A DNA stretch of 64,000 bases, taken from positions 30,074,763-30,138,762 of the forward strand of contig JAPTYO010000003.1 of NCBI GenBank assembly GCA_036873135.1, read 5' to 3'. Under the pieces are notes generated by a model, which was not told the origin of the DNA, ran no database searches, and worked only from the letters and a program-made list of their open reading frames with translations. The DNA comes from Clarkia xantiana subsp. parviflora (lineage: Eukaryota; Streptophyta; Magnoliopsida; Myrtales; Onagraceae). A program made the translations under genes and the position numbers. Below, one piece after another: positions 1-12,178 of the stretch. Numbering within the stretch: position 1 is the first letter of the stretch; each line of letters opens with the position of its first letter.

Positions 1-780
1 ATATGTAATATTAATATGTAGTTGTTTGGTTGACATAATGAATAGGGAATGCTGATTACAAATCCAATGTTTGGTTGATAAAATGTTATACGTAAATGTA
101 TGGAATATGTCCTAATTGACATATATACCCTTTTAATATTTGTATAAATTAAATTAACAGTATTAAACAAGAAAAAAGTCAAATCACATATTATTAAATG
201 AAACTTGTTTTTTTTTTTTTATAAAATGATTATCTTTTTACAAAAACAATCATTTTTTAAATTATTATTTTTTAAATAATTTTTTGAGATATTGTAAAAT
301 TCACTACAACTAATAGAATATATTGTAATGAAAAAAATAACATGTTAAATTATTATTCTTAATTAAATAGAAATATGATCACTTTTAATTAGATTTACCT
401 ATATGATATAATACATTATATAATATATATAATACACAAGAAACATGTTGTGTAATCAGATTATGTAAAAAAAATTACAGTTTATGTAAAAAAAAACAAA
501 CCTATTATGTAAAAAAAAAACATATTATGTACGTAAATGACGAAACAAATTGTAAGATACATGTTGTAAAATATTTAGAAAAATAAATTATGTACGTAAA
601 TAACTAGAAGTATGATATGTTTTAAATAAATAAATTAGGGCTATATAAATAAATTATGGCTAAAATAGTATTTTTACTTACTTATTTTAATTATAGAAAA
701 CTTGGAATACTTAATCATAAGGGTTAGACTAGGATTAAGTATTCCCTCAAAATTAGGAATTATGAATGATTATTCCACGT
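1..780. repeat. AT-rich non-coding stretch, probable decayed transposon
   Basis: No coding frame of substance. The text resembles a common plant element with a TGTTTGGTTG motif near its left part (about 24-35 and 68-79) and GGAAT/ATTCC motifs. An internal inverted repeat, GGAATACTTAATC against GATTAAGTATTCC, lies at about 707-746. The right part ends near ATTCCACG (about 772-779). No target-site duplication can be checked because the left end may lie outside the window. Confidence 0.3.
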
Positions 781-1474
781 AATTTTAGAACGTCTCTCTC
801 CCTATTTTTAAAGGTTATGTAGCAAAATGACTAAATCGAATTTCAAGTATGAGTTTAAAGAATAAATAACGTGAAATCAAAGTTCGATTTTAGGCAAATT
901 TGATGACTAAATCATTTTCTTCTTTTTTTAGTTAAAGGATAAATCAGAAATTTGACCTTATTTATTTTTACACTAGCATGTAGAGAAATATTTTATTTTC
1001 TTTCTTATTTTGTAAAGATATGAAAATGCCAATATTTGTGCAACTCTCCCTTCATCCTTTAATAAATTAGGCAAGGAAATTCCACACCGTACGAAAAAAA
1101 TAAAATCACTTCATATTTCATTATAGATATATATATGTTTTGAATTTTTGAAAGATCAATACCAAATTGGAACAATTCATTGCTATGTAATACTAAATAA
1201 TAGAATCTATTATAAGGCCAACTTAGCGATACGTGATAGCAATGTAACAAAGCTACAAACACAGACAAGATATCGTCCCTAATTATTTGTGCTTAGCTGC
1301 GTGATGGGCCAAAGTCACTTCTGATTAATTTGTGTCGGTTGGCGGCATAATTCATGTGACCAATGAAATTAAATGGATAAAATAATTATTATATAATAAA
1401 ATCCAATAATAATGTATATTTTATAAAATTACCCACTGATGAAATTTACCTCATCAGTCTACTAATTTATTTTT

Positions 1475-2007
1475 GGGTTAATAACTTAAAAACTGTCCAA
1501 GGTTTACCCTATATTAAAATTAGGTGTCTGAAGTTTGAAATGTTAAAATGGACTGTCCCAAGTTTCATTTTTGTTGAAATTTGGTGTCTCGGTGTGATTA
1601 CTTTAGAGAAGTCAATTCCGACGAAACCGTCTGTCAAATTCAAGCTCTCATACACACTCCATTCTCGTCATCTTGCCGGGACCGTCACCTAAAAACTTGA
1701 TCACATCCGGTCAAGTAAATCTCGCTCTATTGTCTTTGGAAAATGGCTCTACACCACTCTTCTAGAAACTTTTTTTTTAATGTTCAATTTTTAGGTGAAA
1801 TTTGACGATTTTGTGAAAAGTAAAGAGTGGTTGATTATGAGTGGGTTGGTGGGTTTATGAAAATGATTGAATGGAGATGAAAAAACGCACAAAGACATCA
1901 AATTTCAACAAAAATGAAACTTGGGACAGTCCATTTTAACATTTCAAACTTCAGACACCTAATTTTAACGTAGGGTAAACATTGGACAGTTTTTTAGTTA
2001 TTAACCC
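1475..2007. mobile_element. Fold-back Mutator-like MITE, GGGTTAA ends, 9-bp TSD
   Basis: The two ends are long inverted repeats: the left arm starts GGGTTAATAACTTAAAAACTG and the right arm ends CAGTTTTTTAGTTATTAACCC. The arms include a matching segment around AAATGGACTGTCCCAAGTTTC and its reverse complement (about 1546-1566 and 1917-1938). The flanks carry a perfect 9-bp duplication, TTTATTTTT (1466-1474 and 2008-2016), the TSD length of Mutator-like elements. No transposase is encoded, so it is non-autonomous. It is related in end sequence to the elements at 16329, 39523 and 53429. Confidence 0.85.
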
Positions 2008-2016
2008 TTTATTTTT

Positions 2017-4717
2017 TGCATCAAACTTTTTTTTTTTTTGGTAAAAACATCAAACTTGTCATATTGTGACACATGTATATTAATGAGTTTCTTTATTTTT
2101 TTTTTCCACTAATGAGTTTCTTTGTTATTCTTTAAAAAAAAAAATTCTAAATATAGTTTCGCGGTTTAACCAATTGTTTTAGAAAGGTGAATTTGTAATT
2201 GAATGTTTTGGATACATTTTATTCATACTTTTTAACATATATATTTGGTCTATAAAATCGAACTTGTAGTAAAAGCTTTGGACGTATTATTATTCACACT
2301 TTAACATTCTCTTTAAAGTTTAAACTGATATTTATAAATAATAATTTACGTAGAATAATATCTATCTACTTAACAATAAAAATTTTGAATATTTTTAACA
2401 TGTCTTAATCATAGAAATAAACTCAAATTTGTAATTGAAAGCATTGGATACATTTATATTCATATTTTAACAGGTAGTAGTATTACGGTAAAATATATGT
2501 CAGATTTTAAAAATTCAATATAAATATTAGCTAGCTAGCCTACTTAAATGTTTATGGACCAAAGGTACCACGTGAATTTTGGGTATGAAAAGCTAAGGCA
2601 TTTACACAAAACTTATAAGGTCGTGGTCGTGGCATAAATCAATTTTTTATATTAAAAAAAGTCTTATTAAAACTCTAAAATGGCACATGAACCCTAATCA
2701 TAATAAATAGGATACATGTGAAGATTGTGAAAGTGTATAACATCATCCTACTTAAGAATTTTGTTGATCAAAGGGACCACCTCAACTTTGGGTATCGATT
2801 GCTTTTTGTTTTGAAGCATACATACAATTTTCTTTATTCAATGACACATTCTGTCAGAATTATTATATATTTTGCGACCTTTCCTTTTTTTGGTATTGGA
2901 GAATACACTATTATATATTATACATGTATACACGATAAATATGCTATGTTTATATAGCATGTAAATTGCAACTCTCACTATATATACTAATCAATGAACA
3001 CAATATCGATGCATAAATAAAATCTATAGGATATGATACATGTAAAGTATACTTTAATTATTTTTTCATAGTTCAATTCTTACTCTTCAAGAAAAAATCT
3101 TTATAAGGTATATATATATATATTAATTAGTTAAATCTACCCGGCCGGTTGTTATAACTTAAATACCGACGACCTCTATAAACCCTAAGACTAAGGCAAA
3201 CGCAAGCCACGCATGTCCTTTTTCATTGAAAAACCAGTGAACCAACCCTATCCATTTAGCTAGGCAAAACCCTTTTAACTGCATAAATACAAAACCTCTA
3301 CGTACGTGACAGAAAGACAGAGATATGTAGAGGCCCCATTTGGATCCAAGATAGCTCCAAACCCTAAAATGTGCCCAAAATTATATGAATTGCGTATCGA
3401 TTAGGACAAGCTAATTTTTACGTTACTTTTTTTTTTTTTAATTAATAAGAGGAAATATAAAAGGATTCGGCTAAATATGAAATTTTAGTTTATTTCAACT
3501 CGATTTATCAGTTAGATTATACACATTGAAATATGTGTAAGAAAAATATTTTCACTTTTCTGAAATCTTGTTTATTATCCATTCTAGTCCAACTGCTGAA
3601 AAACGATGTAGGGGATTTTGAACTGTCGGATTTTGGCGTGCGAATACAGTTTTTCATGCAGAAACGATGATCTGAGCAAAACATATAGCTTTCTATATAT
3701 AGGTGTTCGACGTTTTTAGGCCAAATTACTTCGTTTAGAGTGTTAAAATCGTAATTTATGTTTCTTTAGAGTCCTTTTTGTCAATTTTCGTTTTTTTTTT
3801 TTTGGAATTAGCTAGGGTTAGAGTTTTAGCTTTCTCTGTATAAACTCTGTTTAGCCGTCTTAGTATTCCGTTTTGCAATTATTAATGAAAAATCGAGATT
3901 TTACTCAATTATGCGTCAATTGATCGGCATTCTCCTGAATTAACAAGTTCTTTATCCCACCTACCCATCACGCTGTATCAAAAATTAAATTTAAAATTAC
4001 CTCGTTTTCATTTTAGCGAACCCCAATATACAAACACACCCGAGTCACGTGAAATACGTGGCAGAGAAGGTTTAAATTGGTGCATATCTTTTAGTGATGA
4101 TTTAAATCTAGGGGTTTTGAGAGGCAAAGGAAAACCAACAAAACAAAGCCCCACACACACTTTGATGTTGCTTCCTTAGTACCTCAATAAGGTCCCCCTT
4201 CTCTCTCACTTCTCTTGTGATAATTCATAATCAATATGAATGACCAAAACCCTACCTATTTCCCTCCAAAATTTATGTCACAATACCAACCCTAGCTACA
4301 CACCATCTTTCTCTAACACTTATTGACAATTTATCATTATTATGTGTGTAATAATGTCTATATATGAACGCTCCCCATTTGTGTTATAATTTATAGTCTA
4401 TGATATCGAATATATTTCAAATAACGTCGGTCCATCAACCTCAAACTTTAAATGAAATAGCGATTTCGACGTTTGCGGATATAATGGGCAATCACGTTCA
4501 TGATTTGCGTGTTGTGAGGTGTTCCATGTATTATTTTGTTGGTTCATATATATATATATCACGGGTCCTATACGGATATTTATGAATAATTTGAGCTTGG
4601 CAAATAAAAGAAGTTAGTGCATGGAATAGATATGCATGTTTGGTAGTGCATTTGGTGTGAAGATAGGTATTTGGTAGGGTATATATATATATATATATAT
4701 TATATAGGATGTTAGTC
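2017..4717. other. Intergenic DNA with no supported gene
   Basis: AT-rich sequence with short poly(T) and (TA)n runs. The only open frame near 2718-2957 has no recognisable domain and no coding-like composition. I see no RNA gene or clear element boundary here. Confidence 0.6.
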
Positions 4718-4723
4718 TATATA

Positions 4724-5540
4724 CTGTTAATAACCAAATTGTTACTTGAAGTTTCAATTAATTACAAATTTCTTCCTGAATTTTAATTTTTTTACAAATT
4801 ATAAATTACCACATCTATTTTCATTTCCGTCAAATTTGGCAAAAAAAAATGTTTTACATCCACGCGAGGTCTTTTCATGTGTACCAAAAATCGATTCAAG
4901 TATTAATTGAAAGGATTGTAGCGAAATACCTTCAATTAGACGCTCAATTGGACTTTCTCCCAATTACATTGGTTCAACTGAGCATCCAGTTGAATGTATT
5001 TTAATTCGTCTCGGGTACACATGAAAAGACGACCTAACGTGGCTAAAATATGTTCATTTTTTGTTCGATTTGACTGAAAGTGTAACAGAAGTAACAATTA
5101 CTCGGAAATTGAAAGTTCATATCAGTGTTATCAGAACCGGACCCCTCCACTGTCCGGTTTGCTTATTTCCGGAGGATGTAAGCGAACCCGGTTCTGAAGT
5201 CCGGTTTTCACCGAACCGGCCGGTTTTGGGCGAACCGGGCGGTTCGCCTGTTCGGACTCTTTTCATTAAAAAAAAATATTTAGGGTTAACTTACAGAGAG
5301 GCAGACCCCGGTCCGAACTAAAACCTACATAAGGGTTAACTTACAGAGAGGTTTTGCAAATCTGCATGTTTTTTACTAAAACCGATCGGACCCGGTTCGG
5401 ACCGGGTCCGACCGGCCGAACCGGGAACCGGTGGCCTTGCCGGTTCAGGCCCCGGTCCGGTTCTGATAACACTGGTTCATATAACCAATTTTTTAAAAAA
5501 ATAAAGATCGGATAGCGATTTTTAATTAAGTTAAACTTTA
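4724..5540. mobile_element. Mutator-like MITE copy split by a nested hAT element
   Basis: This copy shares its body with the elements at 7548, 16329 and 37827: a TGTACCAAAAATCGATTCAAG-like segment, a centre with a GACGCTCAATTGG-like palindromic motif, then GTACACATGAAAAGAC. The left end reads TGTTAATAACCAAATTG, a decayed form of the family's GGGTTAATAAC terminus. It is interrupted at 5123-5474 by an hAT element and then continues. The right end is approximate because it is degenerate. Confidence 0.6.
5123..5474. mobile_element. hAT-type MITE with 8-bp TSD
   Basis: Starts CAGTGTTATCAGAACCGGAC and ends with the reverse complement, TCCGGTTCTGATAACACTG. The flanks are a perfect 8-bp duplication, GTTCATAT (5115-5122 and 5475-5482), as expected for the hAT superfamily. 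The interior is rich in GAACCGG/CCGGTTC and much more GC-rich than its surroundings. No transposase. It is inserted inside the older Mutator-like copy at 4724-5540, which dates it as younger. Confidence 0.9.
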
Positions 5541-7389
5541 GATAGAAATTGTTGAGTGGGTACAGTGGACTTTTGAAGTGATAAGAGAATATATATGGAG
5601 AATAAGAATAAGCATATTTATGGTACCAAACTGCAATATGTGTATATAAAAGAGATTTTTATTTACCCATAATATTGAATTAACTTGTCTAATCATAATC
5701 TTGTTTATTCGTACCTTCCAGCTTAAATTTGAAAAATAAAAACAAAAAATCTAGTGGTGGCAAATTGTCAAGGGACAAAATATATATAGTCGGGTCGGGT
5801 TAACTGAAGTTCCATCAATAAAAGTAATTAAAACCCTAATTTGTAAGATACGAAGGCTGTTTTATGTATGGCGCCAAGGTGCGCATGAAGATAAGAGGTT
5901 GATTGCTAGCTTGGGGTACGTACCAAAAGATGCGTGTTTGAATTTATTTATTATATATATATTATCTTGGCCAATATTGTATTTATTGAAATCCCCACTT
6001 TGGTCCTCCAAACTTTTCCAGCTCATTAAGTTCTAGGCACGTAATTAAATTAGCAGAGCTACGAAAACTACTAACAAAATAATTTATTCATTCAATTCTA
6101 TATGTATATCACCATCAAGTTAACGCTTGGGGGGCACGTTCTGAAATTTTAGGGTTTCAAGAAAGTGGGTGGTTTTTTTTTTTTTATTTGTTGATGTCTT
6201 TAAATAGTTTTATATTAAAAAAAAAATTATTGTTAACGATTGTGGTGAAGTAATGTATCGAATGCTTCCAAGTTTATGAAACATCGGCTAAGACATATCT
6301 TATTTCTTCTATTGATATTGATTATATTGTATTTTGTACTAATTAATTTAGGGTTTAAATTTAATTATTTATATGAAAAATTACCCATAAGAATATATTA
6401 CTTGCGAAATGGGAAAGCACTACCTTCACAGCCATCTCCTTTGGCTGTGAATGTGATTAAGAAACTGCAAAACCTAAGAATATGTATTGTTTTTATTTTC
6501 TCTATTAATTATCCAATAATATATATGTATGAAGTCACATCATGTGGAATAAGCAATGAGATCACTTCAAATTGGATGTCTCTTTTGAATAATGTAAGCC
6601 TAATCTATCCACATTTCTTTTCGGGTGACCGATTCAATAATGCAGATATCCAATACCGTTAATTAAGAAGAGAACATGAGTCATTAGCAATAATACCAAC
6701 TCACGAAAATGATAAATAATCTTAATAGAGTCGGCCTCTAAATATGATCGAATTTGTAACTTTTAGATCAGATATATCATTAATTTTCTCTCTTAAAATC
6801 TGATTTATTATCTTTTATCATCTAACGGTTACAAAATTGACTATGTATACAATATATTACAATTTAGCCAAACCCAATTACATATCACGTCACTGCGAGA
6901 GTTTTGATCATTTATTTTCTCTTGTATCATTCATTTCAATAATTTATTAAAAATAATAAGCTAGCATATGAGTCATGATCTGTGTAATTATTATTATTTA
7001 TTATTGTTCCACCATAGGAACGCAAATTTGTGTGGTTAAAAAAAAGACATTATTACTAAGTAGTAGGAGACAAGGCAAGGCAGCAATAATTAATAATGGC
7101 TAGCTAGGATATATATACGGGACATGTTTTCGAGGACTGGTTATGTTTCGAAACCCTAAACTTCATGCACAAGGCAGGCGAGAAAACATGGACAATAATA
7201 ATAAATATGTGTAAGATAATTATTTATCAATAGTATTTATTTATTTTTTAAAAAATAATAATATTCGAAAGAGCGATCTGAAGAATCAAACATTTGACTA
7301 TAATTTGCCTATTCGGTTTTGCATTGAATCGATGAACCATTTCCATACTTCCGCTCTTTTATATGGTTCCAGCCAACCATGCCATATAA

Positions 7390-7438
<49 letters not shown>

Positions 7439-7547
7439 TTACTTATAAATTACATATTTAAAAATAAAACCTAGATAATAAATCCAACTTTACATATATA
7501 TTCCGAACATAATTAAAAGCATATATAACTTAGCGCGGAATAGAATA
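5541..7547. other. Intergenic DNA, no supported gene; (TTA)n microsatellite
   Basis: AT-rich. A pure (TTA)n microsatellite of about 16 units lies near 7386-7437. An open frame at 6276-6662 (128 codons) starts with a hydrophobic stretch but matches no family I know and has AT-driven composition. A short perfect hairpin (TTCACAGCCA / TGGCTGTGAA, six-base loop) lies at about 6425-6452, too short for a miRNA precursor. Confidence 0.5.
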
Positions 7548-8080
7548 GGGTTAATTATAACTGTATATAGATATCTGAATTGTGATTCAATTGTAAATTT
7601 CTATTAGAAATTTAATTTTTTTTAAACCGACTACTTAAACTTTCAATTTCCGACAAATTGCTAGACCCGTCACAATTTACATTAAATTGGACAGAACATG
7701 AGCATGTTCTGGCCACGTTAACTCTTTTGATAGGTACCCGAGATGAATTCGTTAAAAAAATTTGAAAAGATTGTAAATAAATTTATTCAATTGGACGTTC
7801 AATTAAAAGGTAATGTTGAAATTTGGGGAGGTCAAATTGAACGTGCAATTAAAGACATTTCGCTACAATTTTCAACTTAATGTCAAATTCATTTAACGTA
7901 GACATTAAAATACCATGTGTGTCTGAAATATGCTAATTTTCTGTCTAATTTAATGTAAATTATAACAGACGTAATGATTTGTTCGAAAATTAGAAATTTA
8001 ATTTTTTTTAAGTTAAGTTTGGATTAGAAAAAATTATTACTGATGAATTAAATTTCAGATAGTAAATTAGTTATTAATCT
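7548..8080. mobile_element. Mutator-like MITE, GGGTTAA family
   Basis: Starts GGGTTAATTATAACTG and ends near AGTTATTAATCT, a decayed TTAACCC terminus. The body shares the family motif around TTGGACGTTCAATTAAAAG and the TAGGTACCCGAGATG-like segment found in the copies at 4724, 16329 and 37827. The flanks AATAGAATA and AATAGGAATA look like a 9-bp duplication with one indel. Non-autonomous. Confidence 0.6.
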
Positions 8081-11000
8081 AATAGGAATATCTATAATAT
8101 ATATCATTTATGAAAAAAATTATACAACACTATGTACTATAAGCTTTGAAGAACATAAAAACGTTATTGCACCAAACAAAAATATGATTAAAAATGGTTC
8201 CCACCACACACATGTCTAGCACCAAAGGTGAACGCGTATGGCCATTAAATACATTGCGCGGTTGATTATTATTCAATCAAGAATACTTTATTCATATTCT
8301 CCAAATTAAAAGTCTAAATAGTGATAAATAAGATTATGATATGCAATTTGGTGGTAAGCTGATGATGACATACAAATTATACTACTAATGGGTTTGCTTG
8401 AAAGAGCATAGATTAGTTAATTTATATAATTAAGAAATTATTAATATTTATTTATGTAAATAATATATATATACTCAAACACCAAAGGCATGAAGTTGCT
8501 TTGTTTCAGTCAACTACATACAAATCGTGCCTAGCTTTTTGACTCTATTTTTAATGATACTGAGAAAGCAAAACAATACTAACCATTTATTTGCTATCTT
8601 TTAATATTATCAAATTGTTACATAAAGTTTATTGTTGAATATTTTGCGAACTCAATTTTATGTGTGTGGCCAAATACATGATCAGTAAAAACGTGGCAAA
8701 TTGTTAGTTATGTTTAAACAATCAAATAAATTACTAACAATTTTATTAATTGCGTATCCATTAGCCAGCACATGAGTAATTTCGTATAAAAGAAAAAGAT
8801 AAAAATCATGATGAAAGATTTGTACACATATGAAACTTGAGATAGTAAAATGTTTAAATAGAAAATTAATTAGTTATTTGTTCGACTGCATAAGATTAGC
8901 AAAACAGTTTGATAGTTAACTCTTATAGTTAAGAAAAAAATATGAAAAAAAATATTGATAAATATTCTCTCTAAAAAAAAAAGAGAATCATAATGGCCTA
9001 ACTTAAGATCAAATAGTTAGTCCAAAATGGTGGAGGAGAAATCAAGATAATATGATATTTAGGAGGGTGTTTTAGTTTTAGGGAGAGACAAGACAAGAAG
9101 ATTAATTAAGAGCCGACCAATTTTGGGTGAATTTAGAGTCATTATTGTTGGGTTTTGATGGGACCAAAGCCATTCCATTTCCCTTCCTTTGAATTTTGGC
9201 TACCTCTCTTTATTTTCCTTTTCTTTTCCTTTATGGTGGCTTGGCTTCTCCTTCTCTTTTCTCATCACATGCAAAGTAGCATTCCTACCTATAGCTATCT
9301 ATCTTGGTTGAATACCTTCCAACAAAATATATATAATAATTATATGTGAATGTATGAGAGGTTAAATATTCATAAACGATTCACCACGTCACTTCTTAAT
9401 CGAAAGGTTAAAATGTTAAATCACAAAAAAAAAAAATTAGGAAATAAAAAATATATGTCACTAGTATTTTAACTCTTATGGGTTGTCTCGGTGCGGAATG
9501 CAAAAAGTGATACAATGCCTCCTAAAACTGGCCAAACCACCTGCAGAAAAAAAATACCTCATAATTTGATAAATTACAATAAATATCACTTTATTTATTT
9601 GGGTAGATAATGCAAATTTAAAAAAATTAAAATTAAAACAGGATGAACCAAATTTACACGAGTATATATATTTTAACATTAATTGAATTTTTTTATGCGG
9701 TTTTACGTTTAAAATTTAAAAAAGCGACTACACAATAAATAATAATTTCTATAAATCTCCAACATTTTTAAGAAGTATCTATCCAAGTAAGCTAACTTTT
9801 TTAAATGAATAAGACTAAATATTTAACTTTTTTGTGAAATTGTATATTATACATAAATATATTATTAAATTATGAAATAAAATTTGAGACTTCAACCCCT
9901 ATTTATAAGAAAAAATCTGTTTTTTTTTATAAATAAATTTAATTGTTATATTTAACTTTTTATAATTGTAAACCCCGTTAAATTATGAAACCAACCCCAC
10001 CAATTTAATTGTGATAAATAAAGAATGGAAAAAGTGAAAAAGATTCCCATTAACTAAAGCGAACAAAACTTTCTTGAATTAGGGAAAGATCATGCCTTGA
10101 CGTTCGTTCTCTATTATCCCTCTTCTGTTGCTTCATGACCTACCTATATGAAAAGGATTAGCAAGGAAGTCGCACTTAATTAGGGGTAATTAATATAAAA
10201 TATATACATATATATATATATTATATGTTATTATTATTGTTCCTACTTTTCTGACCAATCAATACACATGTAAATGAATACATTATAATTAAGTGATATT
10301 ACTGTTCATTTAATTAGGCCCCGCAATTTGGATTTTTCTTTTTTAATAATTAGCAATTTAGCATGTCAATCTCGACTTAATTATAAAGTTTGTTTTTTTT
10401 TACCAAAAATTATAATTATAAAGTTTAGGAGTGGGAGATTATAACCTCTTACCCATGAATCATGATCGTTACTTATCTAACTTAATTTGAGTTTATTTTT
10501 ACGTTTTATTTTTTTTATAATCAATTGTTATTGTATTATTTTTTGAAATAATTATTAAAAGATAATAATTATAAATGTGGGTCCATTAACCCCCATTTAT
10601 TTTCCTTTTAGTCAAAATGTTTTCATGCAACCACAATTGGTTGAAAAGGTTGTTCCAAATAATTACCAAACAAAAACGTTTGCTTATTTTACTTCCTAAT
10701 TTTCAGAATGATTTAATCTGATGAATCAATTAACTAATCTTAAAATTAAAGTCAAGAGAGGGAATTTTGGGTCAAGAATATGATTTTGTGGGAGAGATTT
10801 GCCAGCCAAAATGAGAACGAGAGACATATGTTACAAATTAAGTTAGGTTTTGAATTAGTCTCTAATTTATAATATTCTCTTATCATCTAAGTTAGGTTTT
10901 TGAGGTTGACTCTAATTTATGTAAACCCAATAAATTATATACTATAATAGTCCCAAAATATAATCTAGAATATAATAACATTCCAAAAGCATGCAGTAGT

Positions 11001-11760
11001 AGGTTCTATAAGTAATAAAATAATTTTTATACAAAGTTTAATTTAATCAAAATAAGCAAGTGCAATGTGCAAATACCTTCACAAAAAGATTGCTACTACC
11101 ATAAGAAAAGATATCACTCAAATATACTAACATATAAACGTTGTATCTACTTTAATAAAAACATCATAACTTCACAAATGTATTTTGACTTTCTATATAT
11201 ATATATATAATTAAACTTCAAAACTCCCTTAGTAAATATTATATTAAAAAATTACATTTTAGGAAGTAAAACTTTTAAACTATGATTTTAGTTTCACAAA
11301 AAAAAAACTATGATTTTAGGAATGTTAATTATTATTTTTTATTTAGAACTAAGCGTGGCGTATCTATTAGACATAACTCGATTCATCTAATTAAGGAGTT
11401 AGTCCTAACTCGAATTCACGCTAGACTTGGTCGACTAGTCTAGAAGACTATATCTAATATGGTCAGGACGACCTAGGTTCATTCAGTTGATACATGACCG
11501 ATTTAGAGTTTTGTTTGGATAGCGTGAGATACTAGTCATGAGGCTTGTCTAGGCCCTAGTTCGTCCCATATATGATCTAATAAACCAGATGATCGATCGA
11601 GTCTGGCACAGACTTAGATCAGAGTGGAGTTCCTAACTAATTGAATCAAATCACGCCGGCTCGTTGATGATCCAAATAATAATAATATAAAGTTGATAAT
11701 CTTAAAATTATTATCTCGAGATTTCTAAAAACTATATTTTCTCTTTATATTATATATATA
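8081..11760. other. Intergenic DNA with no supported gene
   Basis: AT-rich, with scattered homopolymers and (TA)n. The apparent frame at 9155-9349 begins with TTG and is pyrimidine-rich rather than coding. A less AT-biased patch at about 11345-11670 contains repeats of CTAACTCGA and GACTAG-like words, possibly an old element with no readable ends. Confidence 0.5.
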
Positions 11761-12107
11761 TAAAATGTATATATATATTTTTTAAATAAAATAAGGAAGA
11801 ATAGATACATATAGACTATATATATAGTAATGAGTAGAAGAGAGAAACGTTACAAAAATTATATATCTGTCAACGTTTACACCGATTATGGTGGCGTTGT
11901 TGATACCAATACAATTCAAAGGCACCAGAAACTCCCACACAAGAAAAAGCCATCTTCTTCTTCCATAACCCCCTACAAAGAAGCACTGACCCAGCAACAA
12001 GCAAAGCAAACCCCCATTCAACAATAATCTCCATTATAAGCAAACACATCCATCACCACCAACAACAATATCATGTTTTCTTCATCCTTCTCCCCATTAT
12101 ATTAACT

Positions 12108-12117
12108 TATATACTCT
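12108..12117 (+). promoter_or_regulatory. Candidate TATA box of the BOI-like gene
   Basis: CTTATATACT lies about 70 bases before the start codon at 12179, inside a region otherwise rich in C and A. The position suits a TATA element with a short 5' UTR. This is inference from sequence and spacing only. Confidence 0.35.
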
Positions 12118-12178
12118 GTTATTCCTACAGACTATCTGTTCTTCCCGTTCTTCTTCGTGTTTCTGCACCTTCACATCA

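Noticed and set aside
6425..6452. Short hairpin TTCACAGCCA/TGGCTGTGAA as a miRNA precursor or terminator
   Set aside because: The stem is only about 10 bp with no extended pairing, far too short for a plant miRNA precursor, and the sequence matches no miRNA I know.
6276..6662. 128-codon frame with a hydrophobic start, possible small membrane protein
   Set aside because: AT-driven composition, no family match I recognise, no splice or promoter context, and long AT-rich frames of this kind are expected by chance here.
9155..9349. Small hydrophobic protein at 9155
   Set aside because: The first codon is TTG, the sequence is a pyrimidine tract, and there is no supporting context.
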